From: Paraneptunicella aestuarii | GTDB lineage: Bacteria; Pseudomonadota; Gammaproteobacteria; Enterobacterales; Alteromonadaceae | Assembly (NCBI RefSeq): GCF_019900845.1 | Contig: NZ_CP074570.1 | Coordinates: forward strand, 1,798,001-1,862,000 | Length of the DNA: 64,000 bases | Direction of reading: 5' to 3' | In this document: positions 10,038 through 18,657 of the stretch, piece after piece | Position numbering within the stretch: position 1 is the first letter of the stretch | Layout of the letters: each line of letters starts with the position of its first letter | Made by a program: the position numbers and the translations under genes | Notes under the pieces: generated by a model | Seen by the model: the letters and a program-made list of their open reading frames with translations, nothing else | What the model was told of the DNA's origin: nothing | The model's database searches: none

Positions 10038-10937
10038 ATGAGTTTTAAAAGATTGCCTCCTCTAAATGCACTTCGAGCGTTTGAAGCTGCAGCTCGTCAT
10101 TTGAGCTTTACCCGCGCCGCAGAAGAGCTGTTCGTGACTCAGGCTGCCGTGAGCCATCAAATAAAAGGGTTGGAAGAATTTCTCGGAATGAAGTTATTTT
10201 TGAGAAAAAATCGTACCCTGCTGTTGACCGAAGAAGGCCAAAGTTATTTTCTGGAAATAAAAGATATTTTTGTGAGTTTGCAAGATGCCACAAACCGTTT
10301 ATTAGCCATGGGGGCAAAAGGCTCAATAACGGTGGCACTTCCTCCCAGTATCGCCGTGCAGTGGATGGTTCCTCGCTTATCTGATTTTGCCCGCCAGCAT
10401 CCTGATATTGATGTGCGAATTAAAGCGGTTGACTCGGAAGATGGTTTTTTAACAGATGACGTTGATTTAGCGATTTACTATGGTAAAGGACGTTGGCCGG
10501 GATTGATGGCCGAAAAATTGTATGCGGAATATCTGGTGCCAGTCTGTTCACCCAGCTTGTTGATGGGCAGTAAGCAGCTGGATACATTGGATGACTTAAA
10601 AAATCATATGTTGTTGCATGATACTTCCCGAGAATCCTGGAAATCCTTTATTCGTCACTTTAATGTGCTCGGCGTTAATGTGAATCAGGGGCCGATTTTC
10701 AGTCATACCATGTTAGTGCTCCAAGCTGCCGCGTTAGGGCAGGGAATTGCATTGGTTGATAATGCATTGGCGCGTCCTGATATTGCGATGGGACGCTTGG
10801 TCTGCCCCTTTGAAGAGCGTATGACAACCAAACAAGCCTATTACATAGTATGCCGAGAAGCACAATCTGAGTTGGGACGTATTCAGACCTTTAGAGATTG
10901 GGTGATGACTCAGGTGGGTGGCGACAACGCAGACTAA
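10038..10937 (+). CDS. gcvA: LysR-type regulator, GcvA-like
   Basis: LTTR of 300 residues from the ATG at 10038 (MSFKRLPPLNALRAFEAAAR). The helix-turn-helix covers about residues 20-55 (SFTRAAEELFVTQAAVSHQI) and has the family hallmark of GcvA, the glycine-cleavage regulator. The effector-binding domain from about residue 90 carries LPPSIAVQWMVPRL and GQGIALVD. The neighbours ygdD and rlmM downstream are those of E. coli gcvA, which supports orthology. No gcv operon lies in the window, so the target is inferred only from the family; GcvA-like paralogues are common. Confidence 0.82.
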   Translation: MSFKRLPPLNALRAFEAAARHLSFTRAAEELFVTQAAVSHQIKGLEEFLGMKLFLRKNRTLLLTEEGQSYFLEIKDIFVSLQDATNRLLAMGAKGSITVALPPSIAVQWMVPRLSDFARQHPDIDVRIKAVDSEDGFLTDDVDLAIYYGKGRWPGLMAEKLYAEYLVPVCSPSLLMGSKQLDTLDDLKNHMLLHDTSRESWKSFIRHFNVLGVNVNQGPIFSHTMLVLQAAALGQGIALVDNALARPDIAMGRLVCPFEERMTTKQAYYIVCREAQSELGRIQTFRDWVMTQVGGDNAD

Positions 10938-10964
10938 TCAGACTTGGAATTTTCAGGATATTTC

Positions 10965-11561
10965 ATGATAAAACCATTTGCTCAGCTAATTCTGGCTCAT
11001 GGAGCTGGTGCGGGTAAAAGCAGTTCTTTTATGCAAGACATGGCGCGATTACTGGAAGAAAAAGGTATTGCGGTTCAGTTATTCGATTTCGATTATATGA
11101 AGGTGGCGACCGAAACAGGGAAGAAACGTCCGCCGGAAAAGATAGATAAGCTACAACAACAGTTTCATGCCCAAATAGCCCTGCGAGATATTTCTCTGCC
11201 GTTATTTATTGGTGGTAAGTCGATGGGCGGTCGAGTCGCCAGTATGATTTTTGCGGGCTTGGACGCCAAAGGATGTGTTTGCCTGGGGTATCCGTTTCAT
11301 CCTCCCGGTAAAACCGACAAACTGCGCATTGAACATTTGCAGACCCTGACTAAACCTTTGTTGGTGGTGCAAGGTGAGAGGGATACTTTTGGTAATCAGA
11401 CAGAAATCCCTGATTATCAGCTACCAGATTCTGTAGCGGTCGAGTTTCTTGGTGATGGCGATCACAGTTTTAAGCCCCGTAAAGCATCTGGATTATCTTT
11501 GGATGAAAATATGCAATTAGCGGCTGATAAGGTTGCAGCCTTTATTCAATCCCATTGTTAG
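10965..11561 (+). CDS. Alpha/beta hydrolase of the KANL3/Tex30 type
   Basis: 199 residues from MIKPFAQLILAHGAGAG. The LAHGAGAGKSS turn resembles the oxyanion region, and the nucleophile elbow is GKSMGGRVAS (GxSxG with Ser near residue 88). The late acid and histidine are likely the Asp of VVQGERDTFG and the His of GDGDHSFKPR. This is the pattern of dienelactone-hydrolase-like/Tex30 proteins. Substrate unknown. It is inserted between gcvA and ygdD, which are neighbours in enterobacteria, and is probably cotranscribed with them (27-bp and 16-bp gaps). Confidence 0.82.
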   Translation: MIKPFAQLILAHGAGAGKSSSFMQDMARLLEEKGIAVQLFDFDYMKVATETGKKRPPEKIDKLQQQFHAQIALRDISLPLFIGGKSMGGRVASMIFAGLDAKGCVCLGYPFHPPGKTDKLRIEHLQTLTKPLLVVQGERDTFGNQTEIPDYQLPDSVAVEFLGDGDHSFKPRKASGLSLDENMQLAADKVAAFIQSHC

Positions 11562-11577
11562 GTTAGGAGAGAGCTTC

Positions 11578-11952
11578 TTGAATTATCTTATTTCTATTGC
11601 TGCACTTTGCGGTGGATTGTCGGTGGCTTTAGGGGCGTTTGCAGCTCATGGGTTAAAGGCCAAGCTGTCTGAGAGTATGCTGATGGTGTTTCAAACCGGC
11701 GTTCAGTATCAGTTTTATCACAGTTTGGCGATGTTGCTGGTGGTGATATTGTATCGACAGTTTGGACAGCCTTTGTTGCTTTGGTCTTATGGCTTCATGC
11801 TGGCAGGCATAGTGTGCTTTTCTGGCAGCTTGTATTTACTTGCTCTGACAGGAAATAAAATCTTCGGGCCCATTACCCCTATCGGCGGAGTGTTCTTTCT
11901 CATCGCTTGGGGCGTTCTGTGTACTGCCGGGTTTAAAATGGGAAATAGTTAA
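11578..11952 (+). CDS. DUF423 inner-membrane protein (YgdD-like)
   Basis: Small membrane protein (124 residues) with four hydrophobic helices. The DUF423 hallmarks are GAFAAHGLKAKL, TGVQYQFYHSLAML and ITPIGGVFFLIAWG. The start is taken as TTG at 11578, since AGGAGA lies 7 bp upstream and the protein then opens MNYLISIAALCGG as in the family. An upstream TTG (11533) would lie in the preceding gene. Function unknown. In E. coli the homologue lies between gcvA and rlmM, as here. Confidence 0.85.
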   Translation: MNYLISIAALCGGLSVALGAFAAHGLKAKLSESMLMVFQTGVQYQFYHSLAMLLVVILYRQFGQPLLLWSYGFMLAGIVCFSGSLYLLALTGNKIFGPITPIGGVFFLIAWGVLCTAGFKMGNS

Positions 11953-12035
11953 TTGCGCATCTTTTTTGGGAATAGAGTAGAATGCGCCCGTTTTGAGTAT
12001 TCCATTAATGAGTAAGCGAGTAAGGTTTAAGTTAG

Positions 12036-13121
12036 ATGGCGGCCGTCCTTTTATATTGTAGAGCTGGTTTTGAAAACGATGCGGCAAATGAATTTATGCA
12101 ACAAGCATCGGAAAGAGGCGTATTTGGTTACGTCAATGCCAAGAAAGGCAGTGGTTATGTAATCTTCGAGTGTTACCAGCAGGAACAGGCCGAACAGATC
12201 ACCAACATTCTTCCCATAGAACATTTAATTTTTACTCGCCAATGGTTTGCTTCTATTTTGCATGTGCAAAATATGGATATTAAAGATCGCGTTGGTGAGA
12301 TTATTCATGCATTGCAGCAACAGGATAATTTTCCTGTTTGTGGCAATTTACGTGTTGAACATCCCGATACCGATGCCGGTAAAGAGCTATCCAAATTTTG
12401 CCGTAAGTTTACCGTTCCTCTAAGACAGTCTTTGCGTCAGCATGGTTTCTTGGCTAAGCAAGAGCAGGATAACGAGAATGAATTGTTCGTATTCTTTACG
12501 GACAATCAAAACTGCTATGTGGGTGTTGCCAATAAAAATAACTGTTCCCCTTTACCTCTGGGCATACTGCGTTTAAAAGCGCCCTCTGATGCGCCGAGTC
12601 GCTCAGCGTTAAAGTTGGAAGAAGCATTTCAGGTGTTTATTCCTAAAATCAAGCATGAAGAGCGTTTACGTTCTGGCATGAATGCTGTGGATTTGGGCGC
12701 TTGTCCTGGTGGCTGGACGTATCAACTGGTTAAACGAGGCATGTTTGTTCAGGCTATTGATAATGGGGCGATTGATCAGTCCTTGATGGACACTGGTCAG
12801 GTTACTCATTTTATGGCGGATGGATTCAGTTATGAACCCAAGAAAAAGAATGTTTACTGGTTGGTGTGTGACATGGTGGAGAAGCCACAACGTGTCGCAT
12901 TACTGATGGCTGACTGGGTGGCCAAGGAATGGTGCGTAGAAGCGATGTTCAACCTGAAGCTGCCAATGAAGCGCCGTTATGAGTCTGTTATGGAATGCAT
13001 GGAGTTGATGCGAGATCATCTTAAAGAGAATGGTTGCCGTAAGTTCTCTTTGCGTGCCAAGCATTTATATCATGACCGTGAGGAAGTGACGGTTCATCTA
13101 AGGCGTCATAGAGTCAGCTAG
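12036..13121 (+). CDS. rlmM: 23S rRNA 2'-O-ribose C2498 methyltransferase
   Basis: 361 residues. The N-terminal THUMP-like domain (about 1-160) is followed by a Rossmann methyltransferase domain. Its SAM-binding motif is VDLGACPGGWTYQL (about residues 220-233), with the K-D-K-E-type catalytic elements in CDMVEKP and FNLKLPMKRRY. E. coli RlmM has 366 residues and the same neighbour ygdD. An 83-bp gap before the ATG leaves room for its own promoter. The 3' end is unusual because of the tandem repeats described separately. Confidence 0.95.
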   Translation: MAAVLLYCRAGFENDAANEFMQQASERGVFGYVNAKKGSGYVIFECYQQEQAEQITNILPIEHLIFTRQWFASILHVQNMDIKDRVGEIIHALQQQDNFPVCGNLRVEHPDTDAGKELSKFCRKFTVPLRQSLRQHGFLAKQEQDNENELFVFFTDNQNCYVGVANKNNCSPLPLGILRLKAPSDAPSRSALKLEEAFQVFIPKIKHEERLRSGMNAVDLGACPGGWTYQLVKRGMFVQAIDNGAIDQSLMDTGQVTHFMADGFSYEPKKKNVYWLVCDMVEKPQRVALLMADWVAKEWCVEAMFNLKLPMKRRYESVMECMELMRDHLKENGCRKFSLRAKHLYHDREEVTVHLRRHRVS

Positions 13122-13145
13122 AGAACCAGCTAGCGAGCCAGCTGA
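13110..13145 (+). repeat. Three 12-bp tandem repeats carrying successive in-frame stop codons
   Basis: Units 13110-13121, 13122-13133 and 13134-13145 share the core CCAGCTAG/CAGCTGA. The first ends with the rlmM stop TAG, the second with an in-frame TAG and the third with TGA. The pattern looks like a duplicated gene end produced by slippage. Confidence 0.6.
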
Positions 13146-13158
13146 TTTGGGGTGCTCT

Positions 13159-15162
13159 TTAGCCTCGCTTTTTAAAGCGCTTTTGAAACAAGGCTACATT
13201 GCGCTTGAACTGCTGTAGCTGTTCTGGCGATGCTTGCGCTTGTTGATAACGTAGCTTTATGAATTCTTCACTCAGCATATTGAACTGCTGGGCGTATTGC
13301 TCACTGCCGTATTGATTCACAACGTGAACAAAATCACTGGCAGCCATGCTTTTCGGCTTAACAATGCCATTTCTTCTCAGGGTTTCCAGCGCTTGTTGGT
13401 AAGCGTGTAGCAGTGGGTCATCAATTTTGGGAAACCATATTCGATAATGAAACAGGGCGAGTAAAATCCCAATAATTAGCATGACGCCCAGAGTTAATGC
13501 TGCTATTCGATAGGGTGACAGGTTTCCAATAATGGACTCAAACAAATTGAGTTGTTTTTTCTGATCGAATCCCAACAACCATCGACTCCACAAATAATCA
13601 GCATTTTCCATCCACATTCTTATCTGATTTAACCATTCAATATTTTTAAGCTTCGCTAATGCAAACGGCGTTTCTGATAAGAAGCTATCTTCGTAAGCAA
13701 CAGCCGCTTCCAAGCCATACAATAATCTGTCTGGTGCAACTAATGAGGTAGGATCGTAACGCACCCAGCCTTTATCCTGTTGTAACACTTCTACCCAGGC
13801 ATGAGCATCGTATTGGTATACGCTCATGTAATCCTGCCCGTGCATTTCGCCGCCTAAATAGCCTGTTACCATACGAGCTGGGATGCCTGCAAGGCGCATG
13901 ATATAAGTCATAGCCCCAGCGTAATGGGCACAAAAACCAGCTTTATCGTCAAATAAAAACTGATCGATGGGGTTATGTGGCATGGCAAACGGGCGTAGTG
14001 TGTAGCGGTATTTACCAGTGAGAAAATGCTGGTTTACCGCGTTGATAAACTCCTGTTCACTTGAATGTCTGGCTCGAAGATTCAATACCCAGGATTGGGT
14101 TTTAGGGTTGCCTTCTTTTGGAAGTTGTAAATTCAGTTCGCGATCCATGCCCGTTATTTCATCTTTCAATTCAGCATTAAAGTAAGACTTTACTTGATAC
14201 TTGAACTGGCTTTGCATGGGTTTGGTTCGTTGCAATTGATAGTCCCGACTTAGCCAGGTTTCCGCATCGCTGGATTGGGCAATATCCAATGCGTATAGCC
14301 AGGTTTGGTGAGTAGGTTCTGCGATGACTTCGTAATCAAAATAAGCGCCAGTTACATTAGGCTGGAATGATTGGCGTAGTTGCCAGTTAAAGGCTTTGGT
14401 GGTTTTTCGTTGTGGCGCAATGCTCCAGGTATGTCCGTCGAAGTGTTCTAATACAATTGCTCGCCAATATCGTTGTTGAGCAGTTGGTATAGCGCCGTTG
14501 AAGGTTGCCCTGAATGCCAATTCAGTTGATTGCGACAGGTCAGCGATATCACCGGGAGTCACCGTTTCACTTAAACCTGTTTCGGCATTTTTGGCACTGG
14601 GCATACGCCAAAGCGGATCGATTTTAGGAATGACCAAGAATAGCAGTATCGCAATGGGGGTTGCTTGTAAGCACTGTAATCCAATGCGATATGCTTGTTT
14701 ATTGAGTCGAGTATTGGGCGAGATATGAAACGCCAGTGAGAGCAATAGCATAAATATGATCAGGCTATAGATCAGGCTATACAAAATGGATTGTTGAAAA
14801 ATAAAGCCACACCCAACCAGAAAAAACACCGTACAGATGAGGCGAAAATAATCCTGGTGTTTGCGCATGGTCATTAATTTTAAGGCACTTGCCATCACCA
14901 GAAGGTTCACCATGCCGAGCAGTAAGCCTAAATGCCACCCAGAATAAACCAACACAATGGCGCTGAGTATCGCGAGCAGGTTAATGGTTCGAATCGTGGG
15001 GAGATGTTTTTGCAGATTGAAAAAAAGTGCAAATCGCATGACGGCAGAGCAAAACACCAATACCTGAATCCAAAGTAAAACAGGCTCGATAAGTGAAAGT
15101 GACGTTATCAATAAGGCGATAGATAGCAGGAAGTGGGACTCATTTTCAGTGCGTTGCATCAT
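13159..15162 (-). CDS. TgpA-like membrane transglutaminase (DUF3488 + transglutaminase core + DUF4129)
   Basis: 667 residues. Six or more N-terminal membrane segments (about residues 10-180) are followed by a large periplasmic domain with the transglutaminase-like catalytic triad: Cys411 (KAGFCAHYAG), His454 (YDAHAWVEV) and Asp470 (VRYDPT). A further helix lies near 555-575, with a cytoplasmic C-terminal tail. This is the architecture of Pseudomonas TgpA, an essential periplasmic enzyme of unclear substrate. It overlaps the DUF58 gene by 4 bp (ATGA), which fixes the start, and is the last gene of the moxR-DUF58-tgpA set. The function of the module is unproven; a role in envelope protein maturation is inference. 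Confidence 0.9.
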   Translation of the reverse strand: MMQRTENESHFLLSIALLITSLSLIEPVLLWIQVLVFCSAVMRFALFFNLQKHLPTIRTINLLAILSAIVLVYSGWHLGLLLGMVNLLVMASALKLMTMRKHQDYFRLICTVFFLVGCGFIFQQSILYSLIYSLIIFMLLLSLAFHISPNTRLNKQAYRIGLQCLQATPIAILLFLVIPKIDPLWRMPSAKNAETGLSETVTPGDIADLSQSTELAFRATFNGAIPTAQQRYWRAIVLEHFDGHTWSIAPQRKTTKAFNWQLRQSFQPNVTGAYFDYEVIAEPTHQTWLYALDIAQSSDAETWLSRDYQLQRTKPMQSQFKYQVKSYFNAELKDEITGMDRELNLQLPKEGNPKTQSWVLNLRARHSSEQEFINAVNQHFLTGKYRYTLRPFAMPHNPIDQFLFDDKAGFCAHYAGAMTYIMRLAGIPARMVTGYLGGEMHGQDYMSVYQYDAHAWVEVLQQDKGWVRYDPTSLVAPDRLLYGLEAAVAYEDSFLSETPFALAKLKNIEWLNQIRMWMENADYLWSRWLLGFDQKKQLNLFESIIGNLSPYRIAALTLGVMLIIGILLALFHYRIWFPKIDDPLLHAYQQALETLRRNGIVKPKSMAASDFVHVVNQYGSEQYAQQFNMLSEEFIKLRYQQAQASPEQLQQFKRNVALFQKRFKKRG

Positions 15163-16154
15163 ACTCGTCTCTCACTTCCCTTTTTTGAAGAATATAATGC
15201 CAGTGCTTTTAAGCATTCTTCTACGTGAGGAATACCTGAATCTGGGGATATTTTCACAGAGCCTAAATCAAGCCCGAAGCGCATATGTTGTTTATTGCAT
15301 TCCAAAACCGACCAACAGAGTTTCCCCAAAGATTGTTCAATATTACTGCTGTCCATTTGGTGTATAGACAGCCACAGGGCTTTGCTTGATGTGCCACTAA
15401 ACCGTTTACTCACTAACCCTTGTCCTTTGGCAACCTGCTTCCAGGCGATTTGATGCATGGGCTCTCCAGGCTGGTAAGGGCTTAAAGTATCAAAATCTTC
15501 TATACCCGATTCTTCGCTTGAAAGTTCCGCGAATTCGCCATCATCTTCTGCCATGACGGTATTTAACGGACATGGAATGGGTTTGGGATAGACCAGCACT
15601 TCGCCTTTAAACTGTAGGTGTGTCCAGCAACGATATAGTCCTAGTGGATAGAAACTCTCTAATGTAATGCGTGGAAGTTTATGTATTCCTCTGGGTAAGC
15701 CCGCAATTGAAATATGAGCCGGATTGGTAAGGTGCTGTGGGTCGATGCTGGTGTGGATCTTGTCACCATAAGGGCTTATATGAACCTTGCCATAGTAGGG
15801 GAGTTTGTCTTCTTGTTCACCCCGGTGACTAAACCAGAGGGGAATGGTTGCCTCTTCGCCTGAAAATATCGGATTAGTACGCCCAATTTGAACGCGAATT
15901 TTTGCAAAGTTACTGTAGCTGGCTGATAGGTTTATCAGGAATAACGCAACCAGAAAAAAACATAGCAGTAGCATTAGATTGTTACTGTAGTTACTGCCAA
16001 GTAAAAAAAGCGCTAAACACAGGATTAAAAATAGAAGGCCAAATTTAGCCGGGAAAATAAAAATGTTGGACATATCCAGCTGATATTGAGTTTGTGCTGG
16101 AATACGTTTATCCAACCAACCTAGTATTCGAGTTTGCCAAAAAGAGGGAGTCAT
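15159..16154 (-). CDS. DUF58 family protein
   Basis: 331 residues. Two transmembrane helices lie at about 33-50 and 55-75. A beta-rich region follows, then the DUF58 signature: DFDTLSPYQPGEPMHQIAWK (about residues 225-244) followed by GLVSKRFSGTSSKALWL. DUF58 proteins are companions of MoxR ATPases and often have VWA-like folds. It sits between moxR (44-bp gap) and the transglutaminase gene (4-bp overlap), so the three are one operon. Confidence 0.9.
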   Translation of the reverse strand: MTPSFWQTRILGWLDKRIPAQTQYQLDMSNIFIFPAKFGLLFLILCLALFLLGSNYSNNLMLLLCFFLVALFLINLSASYSNFAKIRVQIGRTNPIFSGEEATIPLWFSHRGEQEDKLPYYGKVHISPYGDKIHTSIDPQHLTNPAHISIAGLPRGIHKLPRITLESFYPLGLYRCWTHLQFKGEVLVYPKPIPCPLNTVMAEDDGEFAELSSEESGIEDFDTLSPYQPGEPMHQIAWKQVAKGQGLVSKRFSGTSSKALWLSIHQMDSSNIEQSLGKLCWSVLECNKQHMRFGLDLGSVKISPDSGIPHVEECLKALALYSSKKGSERRV

Positions 16155-16198
16155 GATGCTGGATATTCTGTTGCTATCGTTTCCTTCATTATTAAGAC

Positions 16199-17128
16199 TT
16201 AAGCTGCCAGAGGATCGATTTGTTCCAGCAGTTGTTTGCTGAGACTAAATTCGTTTCCTATGTCAGACATTGAGCTTCGCATTCTATGTTCAGAAACGGC
16301 TGGCAGGATGGCTTGTATGTCTTCGGGAACCACGTAGTCACGGTCGTGAATATAAGCCCAGGCTTTAGCGGCATAAAGAATAGCTTTACTGGCTCTGGGT
16401 GACAAAGGGTTGGGGAATAAGTCTGACTCTCTGCTCATGGTGACTAATCTGAGTATGTAGTCCAGAATGGCATTGGAGGAATGAACCTGAATGATATTGT
16501 ACTTAATGTTGTCGAGTTGTTCAGTAGTGACCACTTGTTGTAGTGCTTCCATACTGGCATTGATATCACCGGATAACATGAGTTTTTCTGATTGCCAATC
16601 AGGATAACCCAGATGGATGCGCATAAAGAAGCGATCCAGCTGTGACTCTGGTAAGGCATAGGTGCCTGATTGGTGCATGGGATTTTGGGTGGCAATGACA
16701 ATAAAAGGAGAGGGTAGTTTATAACTGGCGCCGTCGATAGTAACTTGCTTTTCTTCCATTGCTTCCAGCAGCGCGCTTTGGGTTTTGGGATTGGAGCGAT
16801 TAATTTCATCAGCCAATAATACTTGTGTGAACACGGGTCCTTGATGAAGTTGAAATTGTTGGTTCTTACTATCAAAAATATTGACGCCAAGAATGTCAGC
16901 AGGCAAAAGATCCGAAGTAAATTGTACACGATTAAAATGCAACCCCAGTACCTTCGCCAATGAATGAGATAGAGTTGTTTTTCCCATTCCCGGTAGATCT
17001 TCAATCAGTAAGTGTCCCTGACATAGCAAGCAAGTTAGAGCCATTTTGATTTGCTCTTGTTTACCAACAATAACCTGATTTACCTGCTTGATAATTTCCT
17101 GTACTTGAAGATTCATTAACTGACTCAT
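16199..17128 (-). CDS. MoxR-type AAA+ ATPase
   Basis: 309 residues. Walker A is at residues 45-52 (LPGMGKTT), Walker B at about 103-110 (VLLADEIN), sensor 1 in VIATQNP, and the arginine finger region in ALPESQLDRFFMRI. The C-terminal lid includes LSPRASKAIL. MoxR ATPases act as chaperone-like partners of VWA/DUF58 proteins. First gene of the three-gene operon with DUF58 and the TgpA-like enzyme. Its upstream region is the 1 kb AT-rich gap. Confidence 0.93.
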   Translation of the reverse strand: MSQLMNLQVQEIIKQVNQVIVGKQEQIKMALTCLLCQGHLLIEDLPGMGKTTLSHSLAKVLGLHFNRVQFTSDLLPADILGVNIFDSKNQQFQLHQGPVFTQVLLADEINRSNPKTQSALLEAMEEKQVTIDGASYKLPSPFIVIATQNPMHQSGTYALPESQLDRFFMRIHLGYPDWQSEKLMLSGDINASMEALQQVVTTEQLDNIKYNIIQVHSSNAILDYILRLVTMSRESDLFPNPLSPRASKAILYAAKAWAYIHDRDYVVPEDIQAILPAVSEHRMRSSMSDIGNEFSLSKQLLEQIDPLAA

Positions 17129-18139
17129 ATGTTGCTGGTGTTTTTATTACTGTAGCCGATCATTAAACAGATGGGCAGTTTTAAGCGTATGTATGCAAAA
17201 GAGTATTTATAAATATTTGTACAGGACTTAATGGCGTTAGGAAATTCGGTTAATTTTATGCTTATACTTAAAAATGGAATAAATTTGTGGTCATTTTATT
17301 AGCACCCTTGCAAATGGTTAACTAATTTCTTGCCTGTTTTTTTCAGCCAAAAATCAATGCGGTTAAAAAATATTCAGTTTTTGGAATTGGTAATGAGATC
17401 GTTGGAAAGCTTTTATCTAACTCAATAATCAGAGAACATTTTTAATGACCACTATATGTTGTTAATCATGAAGCTCTGATTATCAGTATTTTTGTCTATA
17501 AATTGATAATATTCGAATACGATTTTTGCATTTTAGGGGGGATTGTTCCCAGAGTGTGTTATTAGCGATTATGCACTTTTTAAATAAGATATAAACTACT
17601 TCAGTAGCGCATAATAAAAAGTTTTGATATGAGCTGTTTTAGTAATTTCTTCGTGAGATTTACTTGTAATAGATAGCTTATTTGTTGTCAATTATCCTCG
17701 AGTCCACTTGAAAATAATTCATCAAAATTCAATGCATTATATTGATTTTAGAGGGTTTCTTATGCGCCATTCAGGTTAAATAATCGTATATAATTACGAG
17801 TTTTTTTCGATATCCATTGCAGGTTTGTCTATCAATCACTCCTGAATCTTCAATTGCTCTTCCATAGTTGAGAGGCTGTGCAAAGCATTTACAGGCAACA
17901 GGGCAGAGTTTACAAGGTGATTTTTAGTGTTATTGCTTTAAATCGTGTTGGAGTATTTAACTATTACTATTGTTAGGAAACGTACGAAATAATATAAGGC
18001 GAGAGCTGTAAAAGAGAGATGTTGCAGCGTGTTAAAATTAACGAACATCAAAGATCATAGTCAATGGTATTACGTTAATGATGAGCTTTTAGAGTAGCTC
18101 ATATGTCACAAGATACACGCTGCAATAAAACAATGTTAA
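17129..18139. other. 1 kb AT-rich non-coding stretch upstream of moxR and downstream of hns
   Basis: No open frame of useful size on either strand, no tRNA, and no insertion-sequence ends. Base composition is clearly more AT-rich than the flanking genes, with many A/T runs. The right end (18022-18125) holds nested inverted repeats, listed separately. The remainder may contain the moxR promoter and regulatory DNA; nothing else can be supported. Confidence 0.6.
18022..18125. repeat. Nested inverted repeats directly downstream of hns
   Basis: An outer 11-bp perfect pair TTGCAGCGTGT (18022-18032) / ACACGCTGCAA (18115-18125) encloses ATTAACG (18037-18043) / CGTTAAT (18073-18079) and a hairpin ATGAGCT (18081-18087) / AGCTCAT (18096-18102). 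It starts 15 bp after the hns stop on the minus strand. It could be a structured 3' UTR, a processed small RNA or a DNA-binding site. There is no T-tract typical of a terminator. Confidence 0.55.
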
Positions 18140-18538
18140 TTAGATTTTAAAATCGTCTAATTCAATGCCGTTACTTAGTGCTTCTGAGAATATTTTTGGC
18201 ATTCTACCAATACCAGTCCAGAAGTGTGGCTCACCGTTTTCATCAACCAGTCGATATTTTACAGGACGCTTTTTACCAGACTTGCTGATTTTAGAAATAA
18301 GATCTGATTCGTTTAAATCAGTCAAGCTTAAGCCTGCGGCTTTAAGTTGCTCTTGAATTTGAGCAATTTTTTCTTGCTTTTCAGCTTGAACCTGTTTTTC
18401 TTCTTTTTCTCTTTCTTTTTTATTTTCAATAATTGAGTTCAATTTCGCTACTACTTCTTCTAATTCATCACTACCTAGATCCTTGACCGCACCTTGCAAA
18501 CGTCTGCCGTGAGTCAAAATCTGTAAGAATTCAGACAT
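18140..18538 (-). CDS. H-NS family nucleoid protein
   Basis: 132 residues, the size of H-NS. The N-terminal oligomerisation helix (about 1-70) is followed by a highly charged coiled-coil stretch rich in K and E. The C-terminal DNA-binding domain carries the AT-hook-like core WTGIGRMPKIF (about residues 107-117), equivalent to the W-T-G-x-G-R-x-P motif of H-NS. Such proteins bind AT-rich DNA and silence transcription. An AT-rich kilobase lies immediately downstream. Single gene with its own promoter region; paralogue naming (hns or stpA) cannot be decided. Confidence 0.92.
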   Translation of the reverse strand: MSEFLQILTHGRRLQGAVKDLGSDELEEVVAKLNSIIENKKEREKEEKQVQAEKQEKIAQIQEQLKAAGLSLTDLNESDLISKISKSGKKRPVKYRLVDENGEPHFWTGIGRMPKIFSEALSNGIELDDFKI

Positions 18539-18620
18539 GTTTTTTCCCCGAGTTAGAAAATTAAGTCACAATAAAAATTTATTCATTAATAAAATATAAT
18601 TATATTAAAAATTATGCAAT

Positions 18621-18647
18621 AAAAAAGCGGCTGTTGCCGCTTTTTTT
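18621..18647 (-). terminator. Terminator between etfQO and hns
   Basis: A GCGGC-TGTT-GCCGC hairpin is flanked by A6 on the left and T7 on the right, so it can work in either direction. On the minus strand it follows the etfQO stop by 10 bp. Confidence 0.85.
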
Positions 18648-18657
18648 AAATAAATAT

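Noticed and set aside
16444..17004. 186-codon frame in another phase of moxR
   Set aside because: Overlaps the moxR ATPase completely, and only the moxR phase shows family motifs.
17129..18139. tRNA or other known RNA gene in the 1 kb gap
   Set aside because: No cloverleaf arms, no T-loop GTTCGAATC-like motif and no known riboswitch core could be found by eye.
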